Positions 13,544 through 27,040 of a stretch of 64,000 nt of DNA are shown here, piece after piece. The notes under the pieces were generated by a model. The model was not told the DNA's origin. It worked only from the letters and a program-made list of their open reading frames with translations, and did no database searches. A program made the translations under genes and the position numbers. The DNA is from Mansonella perstans (Eukaryota > Nematoda > Chromadorea > Rhabditida > Onchocercidae), in assembly GCA_037074765.1 (NCBI GenBank), contig JBAMDO010000579.1:858449-922448 (forward strand), in the 5' to 3' direction. Positions within the stretch are counted from its first letter, which is position 1. Every line of letters starts with the position of its first letter.

Positions 13544-13977
13544 TTAAACAGTTTCTTGAAATCTTTCTGAAAAGAAAACAAAGTAAAAAAAGGAAACAAC
13601 AGATAACTAAGACAAAGTGAGCATTTGTGACCATCAATAGTTCGCAATGCAACAAAGATGCCACAAGTAATTACAACTATAATGATAAAGTAATATAAAA
13701 CAGTAAGAACAAAGACTTGAATAAATGGAAACATGACACAAGAAAAGACATTACTCCAACATTTTATCGCCGACTTTCTACAGGAAACAAGATGATCCGA
13801 AACTGTGAATAGTTCCCAATTTTTGAAATTAACCCCACAAAAAATGCAATTAAATTGCATTGAAATTCGGTTGAAGGGATTTACCCAAACATCGCACAAA
13901 TTCTGGGAAGAAATAGTGTCCTTGAATGTAATGATAAAAAAAATTATTAACGAAGCCAAGCAATTACCATTAGACAT
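13544..13977 (-). CDS. Candidate tiny spliced gene (38 residues), function unknown
   Basis: The interval can be read as an unspliced 158-codon frame, but its middle is the F/I/V-rich translation typical of T-rich introns. Strong splice signals suggest instead exons 13968-13977, 13885-13920, 13755-13802 and 13544-13566, with donors GTAATT, GTAAAT, GTAATG and acceptors ATTCAAG, TTCACAG, TTTTCAG. These join in frame to 38 residues beginning MSNGHYFFPEFVRCL and ending KCWKRFQETV, with three Cys (spacing C-x8-C-x6-C). A rival last-exon frame ends ECPCGASKKQ but does not fit the phase of the preceding exon. The first intron would be only 47 bases, short for this window. I do not recognise the family. 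It begins about 100 bases after the last exon of the Sp-type gene on the same strand, so it could be a downstream gene in an operon or a 3' UTR artefact. Confidence 0.3.
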
Positions 13978-14075
13978 TTGAACGAAAAAATGAACATAAA
14001 TGAGTTCTTGAAGTAAGCAAATGATATCATACTAACAAATCTTTAGCCAGTTAAAATATGAAATTAAAGCTGTTT

Positions 14076-14153
14076 TTACAAAACAGCGTAGTCTTGCGCA
14101 TGATCTTGATCATATTCACGCTGCATAGGAATTTCACGCAATCTTAACTTCAC
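14076..14153 (-). other. Alternative or true last exon of the Sp-type gene
   Basis: After acceptor TTGCTTTAG the minus strand reads 25 codons (begins [11 protein letters not shown], ends QDYAVL) to TAA. A strong donor GTAAGG inside the preceding exon (at 14305) is in the matching phase, so the fingers can be spliced to this charged tail instead of reading on to the stop at 14219. Which form predominates cannot be told from the sequence. Confidence 0.6.
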
Positions 14154-17100
14154 CTAAAGCAAATCTTCATCTGCAATTTACAAGCTGCAATACAAACAGA
14201 GCAGCAGACAGAGGAGCACTAAGTTGAGTTAATGATAGCCGACTGTTGCGCAGTGATCAGATTTGTTTGTGATGAAGTAACGTCCGCAGATGCTACTGTC
14301 CTTACAGTTGCATCTACAGACCCACGTGCTCGTGCGCTTAATTCTGAATTGCCATGTCCACGCACTGTTGAATGTGTTCTTTCATGTTTCGTTAAATGAT
14401 CCGATCGCATAAATTTTTTGCCGCAGTGACCACAAGCAAAACGTTTCTCACCTAAAAAAAATTTATTTCATATCAAACTTTCCAATGGGGTACATCTAAA
14501 AACACAGAGAAACCAATAAATGAAGACAAACCAGTATGCGTCCTACGATGCCGCTGCAATTCATCCGAACGTGTGAACCTTTTCTGACAGTGTGCCCAAT
14601 CGCATGCGAATGGTTTTTGTCCTGCATGTCCTCTTAAATGTGCTCGCAAATGTGATGTCTTTCCGTAGGTTTTTTCACACAAGTGACAAATATGCAAACG
14701 TTGCTTCTCACCACTTTTTACCCTTAAAAACGAAAACAACCAATGATTTATTGATTCAAATGTCGTAGAAAAAACAAAATACATTGTGTTACAAAATCAC
14801 AAAATCTAGTAGTTGGGAATTACCAAATTTCCGATTATTCTCTGCCAAAGAAGAAAGAAAAAGCATACAATTTATTGTTGGTACTGTTTTGACAGTTTGG
14901 GCAATTACACGCAGTCCTTTTAGGCGTTTTCTGTTGCTTGTATCCTAGTTGCTGGCCGACAGTCGAAGCACTTGGTGTAGCATCGAAATCATTTTGACGA
15001 TTGTAACGATATCCTTGATTGGGCGCCTCTGCCGTATCACCTGCTGCCGTGGTAATTATCCACTTCTGGGGATCATTCGGATCTTGGATGAAATGCAAAT
15101 TTCCTACAAAACATGTCCGTAAGTTACCAAATGTAAAACTTTACTTTTCCATTACTATGACTTAATATATGTAGGACAATGGTATCAACCCTAAATGATT
15201 GGGCTATTCATATATCCGCCTACTTCGCCAGAACGATAGGGTTGTCTTATTGAACTACGGCATGAGACGCTTTTCAAACCGACCACTTAAACTTCAACAA
15301 ATCTGATCATTTAATTTTTTATTCCCCCAATTAACACCAAATAATCGTTTGAAAAACCAATTCTTTTTCTAATTTGTCTTTTTTCTATAATATTTTTGCA
15401 AAAAATGGATCTACAAATAAACGGTAAAAAATTAAAATTAAAGATAAGATAAAGGTTTTCGTCAAAATCGATAAACAAACCTAATTTTATCCTTTGTTGT
15501 GTAGTGATACCATTAGCACTACTATCATCTATTTCTTGTTTTGTATTAGTTTGCTGTGGTTGTTGCATTTCCACATTTCGCATCTGCTGCAAAGTTTGCT
15601 GCTGCAGATGATGGGGTTGCGCATGTAAACTGGCTAATACTGGTTTCGTATCTGGAGCCGGATGCATCTGGAGCGGTATAAATGCTATCTGAAAACACTA
15701 AACTGTAAGTTTTTACACTCAAAATCTACAATTTTACTTTAGCTCAAAATTAAAAATCTTTTACGAGAATGAAAGGCAGAAATGATAAATCCAAAAGCTC
15801 AACTCAACTGGAAAAGAATACGTTCCACGATTTCAGAAATTTATTGTTTCTAAAACCTGTGGTTTTACTGATTTGCTGACCGTAATTTGCTGATTAATAA
15901 TTTGCTAATATCCAGTTTTATTTCCAATCCAAAATATCAATTGGGCAAATCAAAGAAAACTTTAATTTCCCTTCAAAAACACTACTTGAACTCCGAAAAT
16001 CAAAAAAACCTGTTGTGGTGCTTGATTAGCGCCAGCTGTAGGTTGCTGCACAATATAAAATTGATTAGTCTGCTGGATACCGGTATGCTGAATTGGTATT
16101 GAAGGGCCTGGAAACACCGCTGCAAATAATGATAAAAACGAATACCGATAGAAAAAAAATATAAACGAAAGCAGATAGGATAATCGCCTAGTAGTCTAAA
16201 TTTTACTGAATCGAAGTTTACTGTTAGGCTAATTAAATCAGAATAAAAATTACTGCTTGATTCCATCCTTTACAGCCGTTCATTCAGTTAAATATCAGCA
16301 CTTCCAATTAATTTTGAAAAAGCCTACACGATGTGACTTCGATATTTAACTATCGCACCAAACCAAAAGAATGTATAATTCAGAATACGAGGTAAGAACA
16401 GGTTTAGCCCATTAAAATGTCATTATAAAATCGTTAAAAAAAAAAACTTTCCCTAAAAGTGAAACTTGGAAAAATAACTCCAAGACACAAATCCTCTAAG
16501 CAGGAGGGCCCTCCCAACCATTCTGTTACGTTTTGCTTCATTGTAAAGTGATTGCAAGTCTTACTAGCAATTGCCGGTTGCTGTATTACTAAAAACTGTT
16601 GAGTTTGTCCTGGTCCTGTAACCGGTATTAGCTGAACCTGCGTCGGTTGCTGCCCACTCTGATTCTGAGTAGCAATTGGTATGAACTGCACCTGATAAAC
16701 AAGTTTTTTAACGAAGTGCAAGTTTTTAAAAGGGTGAAGTGATTAAGAAATGTAAGTTTTGAATATGGAAATGTAAATTCTGATTTTTAAAAGCAAAGAA
16801 AGAGAAGAATTACACTGAATGAATGAATAACACTTCAAAATCCGCGTTTTTAAAAATGCAAGGTTATATGGATGCCTTATTTGAGTTGGCATATTTTGTT
16901 AACTTTCGCAAGTTTCTATCTTTTCATCTAGCAAAAATAATGGAATTAAACATAATTTTAACAAAACTGGAAATTAGTATCGAATTTATGAAAGAATATG
17001 AAAAAAAATGCACTACGTATTGAGCGTGGATACTACTCGCCTTCTGTCTCATCTATCCATAATTCGGAAAATAAATTCAGTATACTGATATGTGAAAATA

Positions 17101-17310
17101 ACAAAGCTTTACCTGCTGATGTTGTATGGATGTGGTTTGAGGTTGTGGCTGCTGTGCCACGGCAGAAGTACCATTCGTACCGGCGTTGCCGGTAATAGGT
17201 TTCGGCAGTATGGGAGTGTCTTGCGTCGTTGGAGGTTGTGTCGTAGAAGGCAACGACGCTGCCGGATTGGACGATGATTGTTTGGGCAGGATAGGGGTGG
17301 TCTCAGCCAT
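14076..17310 (-). CDS. Sp-family (Sp1-4-like) zinc-finger transcription factor
   Basis: Exons 17113-17310, 16565-16691, 16010-16119, 15481-15688, 14869-15103, 14532-14722 and 14306-14451, then 14076-14153, join in frame to 430 residues. If the donor at 14305 is not used, the seventh exon reads on to a stop at 14219 (433 residues). Residues 1-215 are Ser/Thr/Pro- and then Gln-rich with alternating hydrophobics (for example QVQLIPVTG), like Sp1 glutamine-rich activation domains. A Buttonhead box RTACNCPNC lies at 277-285. Three C2H2 fingers follow: C305-C308-H321-H325, C333-C338-H351-H355 and C363-C366-H379-H383, with recognition helices [16 protein letters not shown] and RSDHLTKH, the Sp/KLF set for GC/GT boxes. 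Together these define Sp rather than KLF; Gln richness suggests the Sp1-4 branch (sptf-3-like in Caenorhabditis nomenclature). Oddity: finger 1 is C-x2-C where Sp proteins normally have C-x4-C. It is a nuclear RNA polymerase II regulator. The start is the first in-frame ATG. Confidence 0.9.
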
Positions 17311-17313
17311 CGC

Positions 17314-17632
17314 GGGGCGGGGGCCACCTATTGCTACTGATGCTGCCCCTTTCCTATACGGACCACACGATCAGCGGTAGTCCTGCTCCAATCTATCAAT
17401 TCTTCCGACTACACGTCACTACACGTTACACTTACGTCTACTTTTGCTTAGATAGCGGCGAGTCTGCGCAACGCACTCACAATCTGGGTAAGGAATGCAA
17501 AGAAAGCACACCTCTCTGCTGGTATCCAACAATCGATTCAGCCAACTTTGACGGGATGATGGGCGGAGCATGAAATTAATGCGGCCCATCTTTTTAAATG
17601 GGTGTGGTTCCTTTTATTTAGAATGGGCGTGG
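17314..17632. promoter_or_regulatory. Cluster of GC/GT boxes upstream of the Sp-type gene
   Basis: In otherwise A+T-rich DNA, four G-rich Sp/KLF-type motifs lie at and upstream of the start codon: GGGGCGGGGG at 17314-17323 (3 bases from the ATG), GGGCGGAG at 17561-17568, GGGTGTGG at 17600-17607 and GGGCGTGG at 17625-17632. They match the sites recognised by [24 protein letters not shown] fingers. No spliced-leader-type acceptor precedes this gene, so a conventional promoter with possible autoregulation is the inference. Confidence 0.55.
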
Positions 17633-18329
17633 TGCTTTGGTAATGTTAGAGAAAACTTTTTGCATTATGGGATAGGTAATAATGGTCATCTTCCCAATAC
17701 ATTTCCCGGTAATTGAAAAGGATGCAGGTAAATTGTCGTTTCATTATTACTGAGATTTATTGCACTATTTCTCTCTTATATGGGTATACGATTGATTATA
17801 TAGGTATAATGAATGAAAGTTCATTGTGGGATCCAATTCTTCTCTCAACAGATTAGATGAGCAAGCCATATAGTTGAGTAGCACAAGTATGTTGCTGAAT
17901 AACAATAGTCATAAAGCTGGATTATGTCACGATGACTTGATGGTTCGCATTGAATGCAATGTTCCTTAAAGTTGAAGATTCGTTAATTGAATTTTTTAAT
18001 TTGAATTATTGACACAATGAACTATCCTTGTTCATGATTCTCTTTGTTCCTGAGTAGTTCAATCTCTTTTGTACATTTATTGAATAAACGATATGATCAA
18101 ACAACAAATAAACAATAAAAAAAAACACAGAAGTTCCTTTTTCATACTCTTTTTCTCTGCATTCAAATTCCAAATTCTTATAGTAACGCTAAGAAGCAAT
18201 AAATTCATGAATACCACACGTCTATTACATTACAAAGTCTTTAGTCTTGCACCATTCTTCAAGTTATTCTTTTAACACAATGAATCTATTCATTTCTGGC
18301 TTTGCCAGTTGAAATCATGCTACGTTATT
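17633..18329. other. Intergenic between the Sp-type gene and OLA1
   Basis: No gene is recognised. On the minus strand it begins with the 3' UTR of OLA1, with candidate AATAAA-type signals (TTTATT on the plus strand near 18077), and passes into the upstream region of the Sp-type gene. Confidence 0.5.
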
Positions 18330-20975
18330 TTATTTCTTTTTAGCCGTAAGACCAGCACCCGCATTAAATTTAAACAATATTATATCACCATCTTCAACGA
18401 TATAATTCCTGCCCTGTTGACGATATTTTCCCGCTGCCTTTACAGCAGCTTCGCTGCCCAACTCCATCAAGTCGCTCACTTTACATACTTCTGCCATAAT
18501 AAATCCTTTCGCAAAGTCCGTATGAATCTTTCCAGCGGCTTGCGGCGCTTTTGTCCCTTTCTTCAAAAGATAGTAATAATTTAATGACCATTAATTTCAT
18601 CTAAAAATTTAATTTTTACACAAAAACGTTATTCCAACTTTAAAATTGCGGCAAGCTCACCTGAATTGTCCACGCCTTCACTTCATCCTTACCACACGTG
18701 AAAAAGTATTCAAGTTGTAACGCCTTATAGCCGGTCTTCACAATTTTATCCAGCGCGCTAAAACGAATTATTAACGAACACGAAAGAATAGATAAACGGA
18801 ATAATGAATAAAAAAAAACAAGGTACGAGCACAAATCAAACATTCTAGTAGATTAAGTTGAAAATTAAGGAAACATACCTTGTTGTATCATGTTCTTTCA
18901 AAAAGACGATTCGCTCATCTTCTGGCATTTCCATAAGCTTCAATTCCAATGTACCGCTAAATGGAATGCAAACTGCATGTGGGTCATGGTCATGTAACCA
19001 GGTTTTAATTTTTGGTAGCCATTTATTTTTCTGCAAAAGAAAATAATATATAGAAATCCAACTAAATAACGTGCATTTCAAGAATGATTCTAGAACTTAG
19101 AATCCTCCAAACATTATTTGCAAATATTGACAAAGACATGAATAACTTTCTAAAATGCGACCCTTCTAAAGATTTCTGATAAGCGCCGAAACTCTTGAGA
19201 ATTCCTAGCACCTGAAAACTTACTTTTCTGATATAATCCGCTTCCGAGAGATTGATCAAATAAACAATGGGCTTAGCTGTCAAAAGTAGATGGTGATTCA
19301 GTGCTTCCACTTCTTTTTCATTCCATGTCATCAAACGAACAGGTTGACTGTCCTCCTCTAATAGCTTTTTTACCTACAATTAAAAAATCTGAGTTTTTTT
19401 ATTCAATTTTCAAAATGATATCTTTTTCTGCTCAATTCACCTTCAGTAGTGTTTCATACTCCAGTTTTTTACTTTTATCACCGCCTCTTGCGACAATTTT
19501 CTCCATTTTATCTATAGCGCCTTCCAGATACTGTAGATCTTTCTTGACAAGTTCTTTTTGTATTATATCAAGATCCCGTATTGGATTAACTTCACCTTCT
19601 ACATGCGTCACATTATCATCATCAAAAGCACTGAAATAACAATTCATCATTATATTCCTCAGTCTATGTAATAAAAAAGAAAGAAGATTTTACTCTTCTA
19701 ATAAATTTATAATAAAATTCAACTTTAATAGTCGTATAACAAAACAGTGTTCAATTCACATACGTTAATATTTTTATCTTTGAATTTCATTCCTTCTTTT
19801 TAAACCTCAGAAAAGATAGTATGAAGTGCAAAAGATCTTGGTATTAATTGAAACTCATTACTAACCGACAAAGATGAAAAATAGCATCGCACGCACCAAT
19901 GTGTGACAAAAAAGCATTTCCAAGACCTAATCCTTCGGAAGCACCACTTACCAAACCCGCAATATCAACAACATTTAAAAATGCTGGCACTCTACTAAGC
20001 GGCTTGAAATGCTCTACCAACCAGTCGAAACGGTTATCATTAACAGATACACGACCTAAAAGCATGAAATGTACTTCATTATGTGATGAGCAAATGATGC
20101 TAAATGATGCTAGAAAATAGCTCTCAAAATAAAAATTCTATCATTTAAAGCAGATAAAGAAGAATCGGAGAAAAAGAAAAATGAAGAATAAAATTGAAAT
20201 TCAAGAAATATTTTACGATATACACAGTTCAAAGGCAACATTTTCAGCAATAATAAAAATAATCAGTGCAAATGACATGAAGTGACATTTCGAACATCAA
20301 TGGAAAAATAATGCAGAAAGTATTATTTTCACACTTACTTTCGTTAGGATCAATTGTACAAAAAGGGAAGTTTTCTGCTTGTGCTTGACTTTTTGTTAGC
20401 ACATTGAAGAAAGTGCTTTTGCCAACGTTTGGAACTCCAACAATACCCATCTAAATTAAAAACACTCAGCTATATTATATTAAATTAAAAATAACCTATT
20501 ATATTACAATTATAGTGACAAAATTACAAGGAAAATCTTAAGCGATTATAATGTATGAATGGTAATAGCAATCGAGCCATGAATATGCCCAAGAAGTGTT
20601 TCAAATCAACCAGAAGACATTGTGGTATTTTAGTCTGACGCAGTTCTGATGTAGTTTAGGGATAGAGAAAGCCCAGCTAACTATGTGGACAAAATAGAAA
20701 TGATCTGAATTCTGTTTTCATAAGTTATGGGAAAAGGTACGTTATGTATTCACGAAACTACTAAAGAATACAAAAAACGCTGCTTCTGATTTGTTATTTC
20801 ATAGCTACCAATGAATTTGAAAGTTCCTGTGCAAATAATAAGCCTACCAAAAGTTTCCTTATTGCAGTATTAATATTATATGAAAACACAAGACGATAAT
20901 AACCTTTAAATTTGTTCCTATCCGACCCATTAGCAATGGGGGCTCCTCCGACTCACTTTTCTTTTTCGGTGGCAT
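18330..20975 (-). CDS. ola1: Obg-like ATPase 1 (OLA1/YchF), 8 exons
   Basis: Exons 20904-20975, 20339-20450, 19866-20055, 19441-19630, 19224-19373, 18879-19030, 18661-18757 and 18330-18560 join in frame to 397 residues; human OLA1 has 396. Seen: N terminus [14 protein letters not shown]-loop [12 protein letters not shown] (26-37), [16 protein letters not shown] starting at 92, and NLSE at 229-232 in place of the usual NKxD, the hallmark of YchF/OLA1 enzymes that prefer [14 protein letters not shown] and ARGGDK lie in the helical insert, and the C-terminal TGS domain holds [16 protein letters not shown] and [17 protein letters not shown]. Family knowledge: a cytosolic P-loop ATPase associated with ribosomes, translation control and stress responses. 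The last intron uses a GAAG acceptor, unusual but required by the reading frame. A T-rich acceptor-like site lies 38 bases before the ATG. No residue expected for activity is missing. Confidence 0.97.
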
Positions 20976-21014
20976 TGTTCGTTGTTCACTTATTATTAAT
21001 TAATGGATGAATCG

Positions 21015-21028
21015 CTAAAAAAAAAACT
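21015..21028 (-). promoter_or_regulatory. Acceptor-like (possible trans-splice) site upstream of OLA1
   Basis: The minus strand reads AGTTTTTTTTTTAG ending 39 bases before the OLA1 start codon. No donor for a 5' UTR intron is obvious, so it is a candidate spliced-leader addition site. Confidence 0.45.
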
Positions 21029-21537
21029 ATAAGCTTGACATTGAATAATGTATTTATTCGCTAAAACAGTTTCAAGAATCTCACCTGCTCAACCTGAACT
21101 GAACACAATGAATTATAACCTGCTCATAAAACAAACTGTAAATTAGCTAAGAATATAAACACAGACGAATTCAACGATAGTTTAATTGAAATCTTCTTTA
21201 GTTTAAACAACAAGAGAGTAAGAGAAACGAACACATATAACCATTAATTAAGCGATTATAATGTAATTTCCGCTCGTTTCTGCAGAGAAGAATCAAACTG
21301 TTTATTTTTAGTAATGTAAGAAATCGCTAGTTTAGTAGCCAAACTGATTAAATGAATCCATTTTCAAAAACATTAATAGTGTAGAACCAAAAAAGTAATG
21401 TTTATTTCTGGAAATGTAAGAAATCGCTGGCCGTGCAAAACAATCTCTTTTAAAATTTTATTCGAAATAAAAAGAAATCACACAAAAAGTATCTGTAGAA
21501 AAATAAAAAACAACATGGAAAATAAAATTTTTGAAAA
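21029..21537. other. Intergenic between OLA1 and SmB
   Basis: About 500 bases, probably SmB 3' UTR at the right end and OLA1 upstream DNA at the left. A short motif, AATGTAAGAAATCGCT, occurs twice (about 21312-21328 and 21414-21430). No gene is seen. Confidence 0.5.
21457..21462 (-). terminator. Candidate polyadenylation signal of SmB
   Basis: AATAAA on the minus strand, about 76 bases past the SmB stop codon. Confidence 0.5.
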
Positions 21538-23131
21538 TTAATGATACATTGGCCCTCGTGACGGGAAAACTTGAGGAACAACGAAAGGTGGTGCTCCAGG
21601 CATTGGTTGAGGCTGCATCATTCCCATACCAGGACCACCAATTCCACGCACCGCTCCTTGCAAACCTGAAAATTATAGAAGATTACATTTAACAAAGATG
21701 CGATAACTGAAAATTTTTATCACTTCACTATCTCAGTAAAGTTTTTGACCGCATGCTTTTGTCTCCCGAAGATTAGATGGAAAATTCTTCTCGAATACTT
21801 TGAAACATACAATCTTATATTATCTTTTCAAAAAATGCACTGACTTTCTCGAACATAACAATGACCCAGAAGTTTGAAAAAATTTATTTCTTCTGCGCAA
21901 TGATGTAAAGATAACGGCATTTCCCATTTAGTCGTGATAGGCTCGCAGTTTATGTAGAACGCTATTATCCATTTTCTTCATCTTTTTTCTCTTTCGCTAC
22001 TCAAACTTGCCAAATTTCCATATTTTGAAAGAGGTTAAAAAGGCTAACCAGGGGCGGGTCCAGGAGGTCCGACTATTGGTGTTCCCATGCCACGTCCAGC
22101 TGGTTTTGCTGCACCAGGTCCACCAATATTCCCGGCCTTTCCCTGCTGTTTTGAATCCTCGTCTTGTTCATTAGATTGAACAGTCATTGAAACTATGTGT
22201 TCACCACGCAATAACACTAAACCCAGCGTTCTTTTCTCTTCTCCCTAAAAAAATTAAATTGTATAAGGAGTAAAAAGTTTACAACTATATATATATATAG
22301 CAAATAAATACTGCAGTTACTCAAAAACTGAATAACCGTGCCACACAAATGACAACGGACGACTCACTGATTTATTTGAGTCGTATTTTTTTTTGATGGT
22401 TACTTCACTTAATGCCCGACTGCTCATTACTAGTATCAGGAATAATAAAACAATCTGATTACTATAATAAAACATATTTTATAGAAATCATGTTACCTCA
22501 GCAATCTTTTTACCAGGTTTTGGTTTAATTCGACGTAATTCTTCACAATCGCACAGAAGAATATTCATATGTTTGTCGAAGGCTAAAGCAAATAGTTATG
22601 CACACAAATGTTGTAAAAAATCTAACATCGATCTACTCCTATATGCTAACAAGAGATGTGGTACTTTAGAATTAATAATATCAATAAAAGAATTGCAAAA
22701 AAAATGAATGCACTACAGCAACTTCATTATAAATTTTCAAGCTCAACATAAGATCAGTAAAAAAGTTAAACACACCTTTGAAGTAGCCAACAAAAGTCCT
22801 GGAATCCAGTAACACCACCTTCATCTTACGATTCAGATGAGACATCATTTTATTGTTTTTGCTAATCGTCTGTAAAAAAATAATATCGCAAAAATTACTT
22901 CAACGAAATCCGTAACAAATAAACTTCAATGAAAACATACTTGGATCTGAACAGATAAACAGACATTTAAATTGAGCATTAAAAAACTTTTACTAATTCA
23001 AAGAACAGTCTCGTTCATTAAAGTTATATCGTTTCAGTCATCATTTACTTCTGACAAATGAATGTTGTTATGGTCTCTAAAGATAGAAGACAAAATAAAG
23101 ATAGATAGATTAAATTGTTATCACTCACCAT
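21538..23131 (-). CDS. snr-2: Small nuclear ribonucleoprotein SmB/B' (SNRPB)
   Basis: Five exons, 23129-23131 (the ATG alone), 22776-22869, 22497-22582, 22049-22244 and 21538-21665, join in frame to 168 residues. The Sm1 motif spans about 17-47 ([16 protein letters not shown], then [15 protein letters not shown]); the usual DGRTF is DSRTF here. Sm2 is [16 protein letters not shown] near 66-81. The tail is rich in Gly, Pro and Met and holds GRGMGTP and [13 protein letters not shown], like the short tail of Caenorhabditis SNR-2 and shorter than human B/B'. Family knowledge: SmB is one of the seven Sm proteins that ring the U-rich site of spliceosomal snRNAs, and its RG-type tail can be methylated. 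The start is fixed by phase: ATG, then donor GTGAGT, then ACG ATT AGC AAA. An acceptor-like site lies 46 bases upstream. Confidence 0.95.
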
Positions 23132-23177
23132 GTTGGTAGACTTTTTAGTTTCTCGTAAACAACCGCAAATGTAAAAT

Positions 23178-23192
23178 CTGCAAATGAAAAAG
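23178..23192 (-). promoter_or_regulatory. Acceptor-like (possible trans-splice) site upstream of SmB
   Basis: The minus strand reads CTTTTTCATTTGCAG, ending 47 bases before the SmB ATG. It is a textbook nematode acceptor and could receive a spliced leader or close a 5' UTR intron. Confidence 0.5.
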
Positions 23193-24551
23193 ATGCTTTA
23201 GATGAATACAACAAAACACTGCCTAAAGTAATGGTCCCTAACCTTTTCTTGACCAGGGTTTTTTGGTTCTGTTTGTAACAAAGACCATCTTGCCATTTTT
23301 ATTTGTGACAGTGTATTAAAATGAAGTTTAATTAAGACACTCAACGTCTCAAGTAAACTTAAAGCAACATTATGATATAAAAAAAAGAAACATTTTTAGC
23401 AGAAACTCATCACTGCGGTATTTGAACCTGCACCCCCTTTACAAACGAATTAAAGTACAGCTTAAAAAAAGTTCCCTATTTAAAAAAGTTCGCCTCGCTA
23501 CATTACAGCTGTCACTGTTGAAAAACACCAATTTAAAAACTTATAGCCAACTGATGCAGTACTTTTTGAAAAAATTTGATATAGTCAGCTTACATATTCT
23601 GTTGTTGGTCACAGTAACATCATAAAGAATGATCCAAATATGAACAAAAAGGAAAAGATAAAACATAGCTCACTAAATATTGCAATATTTAAATAATGAT
23701 TGTAAGTTAGACTAATATAGTTAATATGCATTTCAGCATCATTTAGAAGTTGCTTAAATTAGTAAGGAAGACTAAAAAAAAACAACAAAGATGCTGAAAT
23801 CGAATCCCGCGCTCTCTCGATTGCCCTATCTGTCCAGTACACTACATCCTGGTAACCTTGCAACCAAAATAATATCTTAAACTTCAAACTGAATAACCTT
23901 AAAACAAAACTGTTTACATCATTTACCTAACCCAAAACTTCGCTACGTTAGAGGCGGAGTCAACCATTGCTTTACCCTTATGTATCGTATCGCTCAGCAA
24001 CTTCAATAGTATCGGAACCGCGCGAAAGTTACAAGATAGGCAATTTCCTCATAAAGGTATGAACAGAATGATCAGAAAAGCACACTGCAACTTGATGATA
24101 GATTTATTCCCATTAACATAATAACAATCGATTAAAACATAACATCGAACATTACACGACTACTTCAAATCAAATAGCAAATTCATAACTGACTATGAAA
24201 TTCATGTAAATGATACCTAGCGGGTTACTCTTTATATTGTATCTTTCAAAAAAACATTTCCTATTTTGAATGAACTATATAATATCGAGAGATAGTCAAA
24301 GTAAGGTTAATCATAAATGAATGATGTTATTCTGCGCTCAAAATAAATGACTGTTTTTTTACTATAACAGTCTGTTCCAAGAATCCCTTTTGTTTTAAAA
24401 ATAAGAAACTCTTTAAAATATTTCAAAAACTTTAATCGTGAGAAAGGCTATCGGATAAGCTACATTCTAATTTTTGTATTTCAGTTATTAGTTAATTTAC
24501 ATATAAATGGATTTTGTGCCCACAAATATGTTCATAAAGAAGATAAAAGAA
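23193..24551. other. Intergenic between SmB and PSMA7; tRNA-like remnants
   Basis: No gene is recognised. On the minus strand, 23788-23850 has an A-box-like TAGTGTACTGG and a B-box-like GGATTCGATTTC, with outer 7-base arms that can pair, but it is too short and its T arm does not fold. A second B-box-like GGTTCAAATACC (minus) lies near 23417-23430 without a partner. Both look like decayed tRNA-derived sequence at most. Confidence 0.4.
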
Positions 24552-26757
<2,206 letters not shown>

Positions 26758-27040
26758 TAATTTATACGGACGGTAAATTCAACAATGAGCATACTCTTTT
26801 TTTTTTCTGCGATTTTCACGCGCGTCACGTCATATGAAAGACAAACTGCATGCAACCAAACCTCTCATTTCCACACTTTTACCTGAAATTGCCACGCTTC
26901 AAAAACTGCAGAACAACTGGTCGCAGTTTGAGTACGGACCCACGAGTAGTACAGTGTGAGGTACAGTATAGCATTGCATCAGGGTTTCTCAGTGTTAATC
27001 ATTGCCCGTCACGAATAGTCCATTTCTTTTAATTATTCTG
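26758..27040. promoter_or_regulatory. Probable PSMA7 promoter region
   Basis: The DNA upstream of PSMA7 is GC-richer than its surroundings and holds a CRE-like ATGACGTG (minus, 26826-26833) next to a CG-rich stretch at 26817-26825. No gene is seen. Promoter function is inferred from position only. Confidence 0.35.

Noticed and set aside
13501..13977. Unspliced 158-residue protein with two CxxC-like pairs around a hydrophobic core, LITAF-like at first sight
   Set aside because: The hydrophobic core lies where strong donors and acceptors predict T-rich introns, the Cys spacing does not match LITAF, and the spliced reading is cleaner.
17077..17573. Several overlapping ORFs around the Sp first exon
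   Set aside because: They are other-frame readings of the GC-rich first exon and its upstream region. Only the frame [10 protein letters not shown] joins in phase with the next exon.
23402..23440. tRNA gene on the minus strand
   Set aside because: Only a B-box-like GGTTCAAATACC is present; no acceptor-stem partner, D arm or A box was found upstream.
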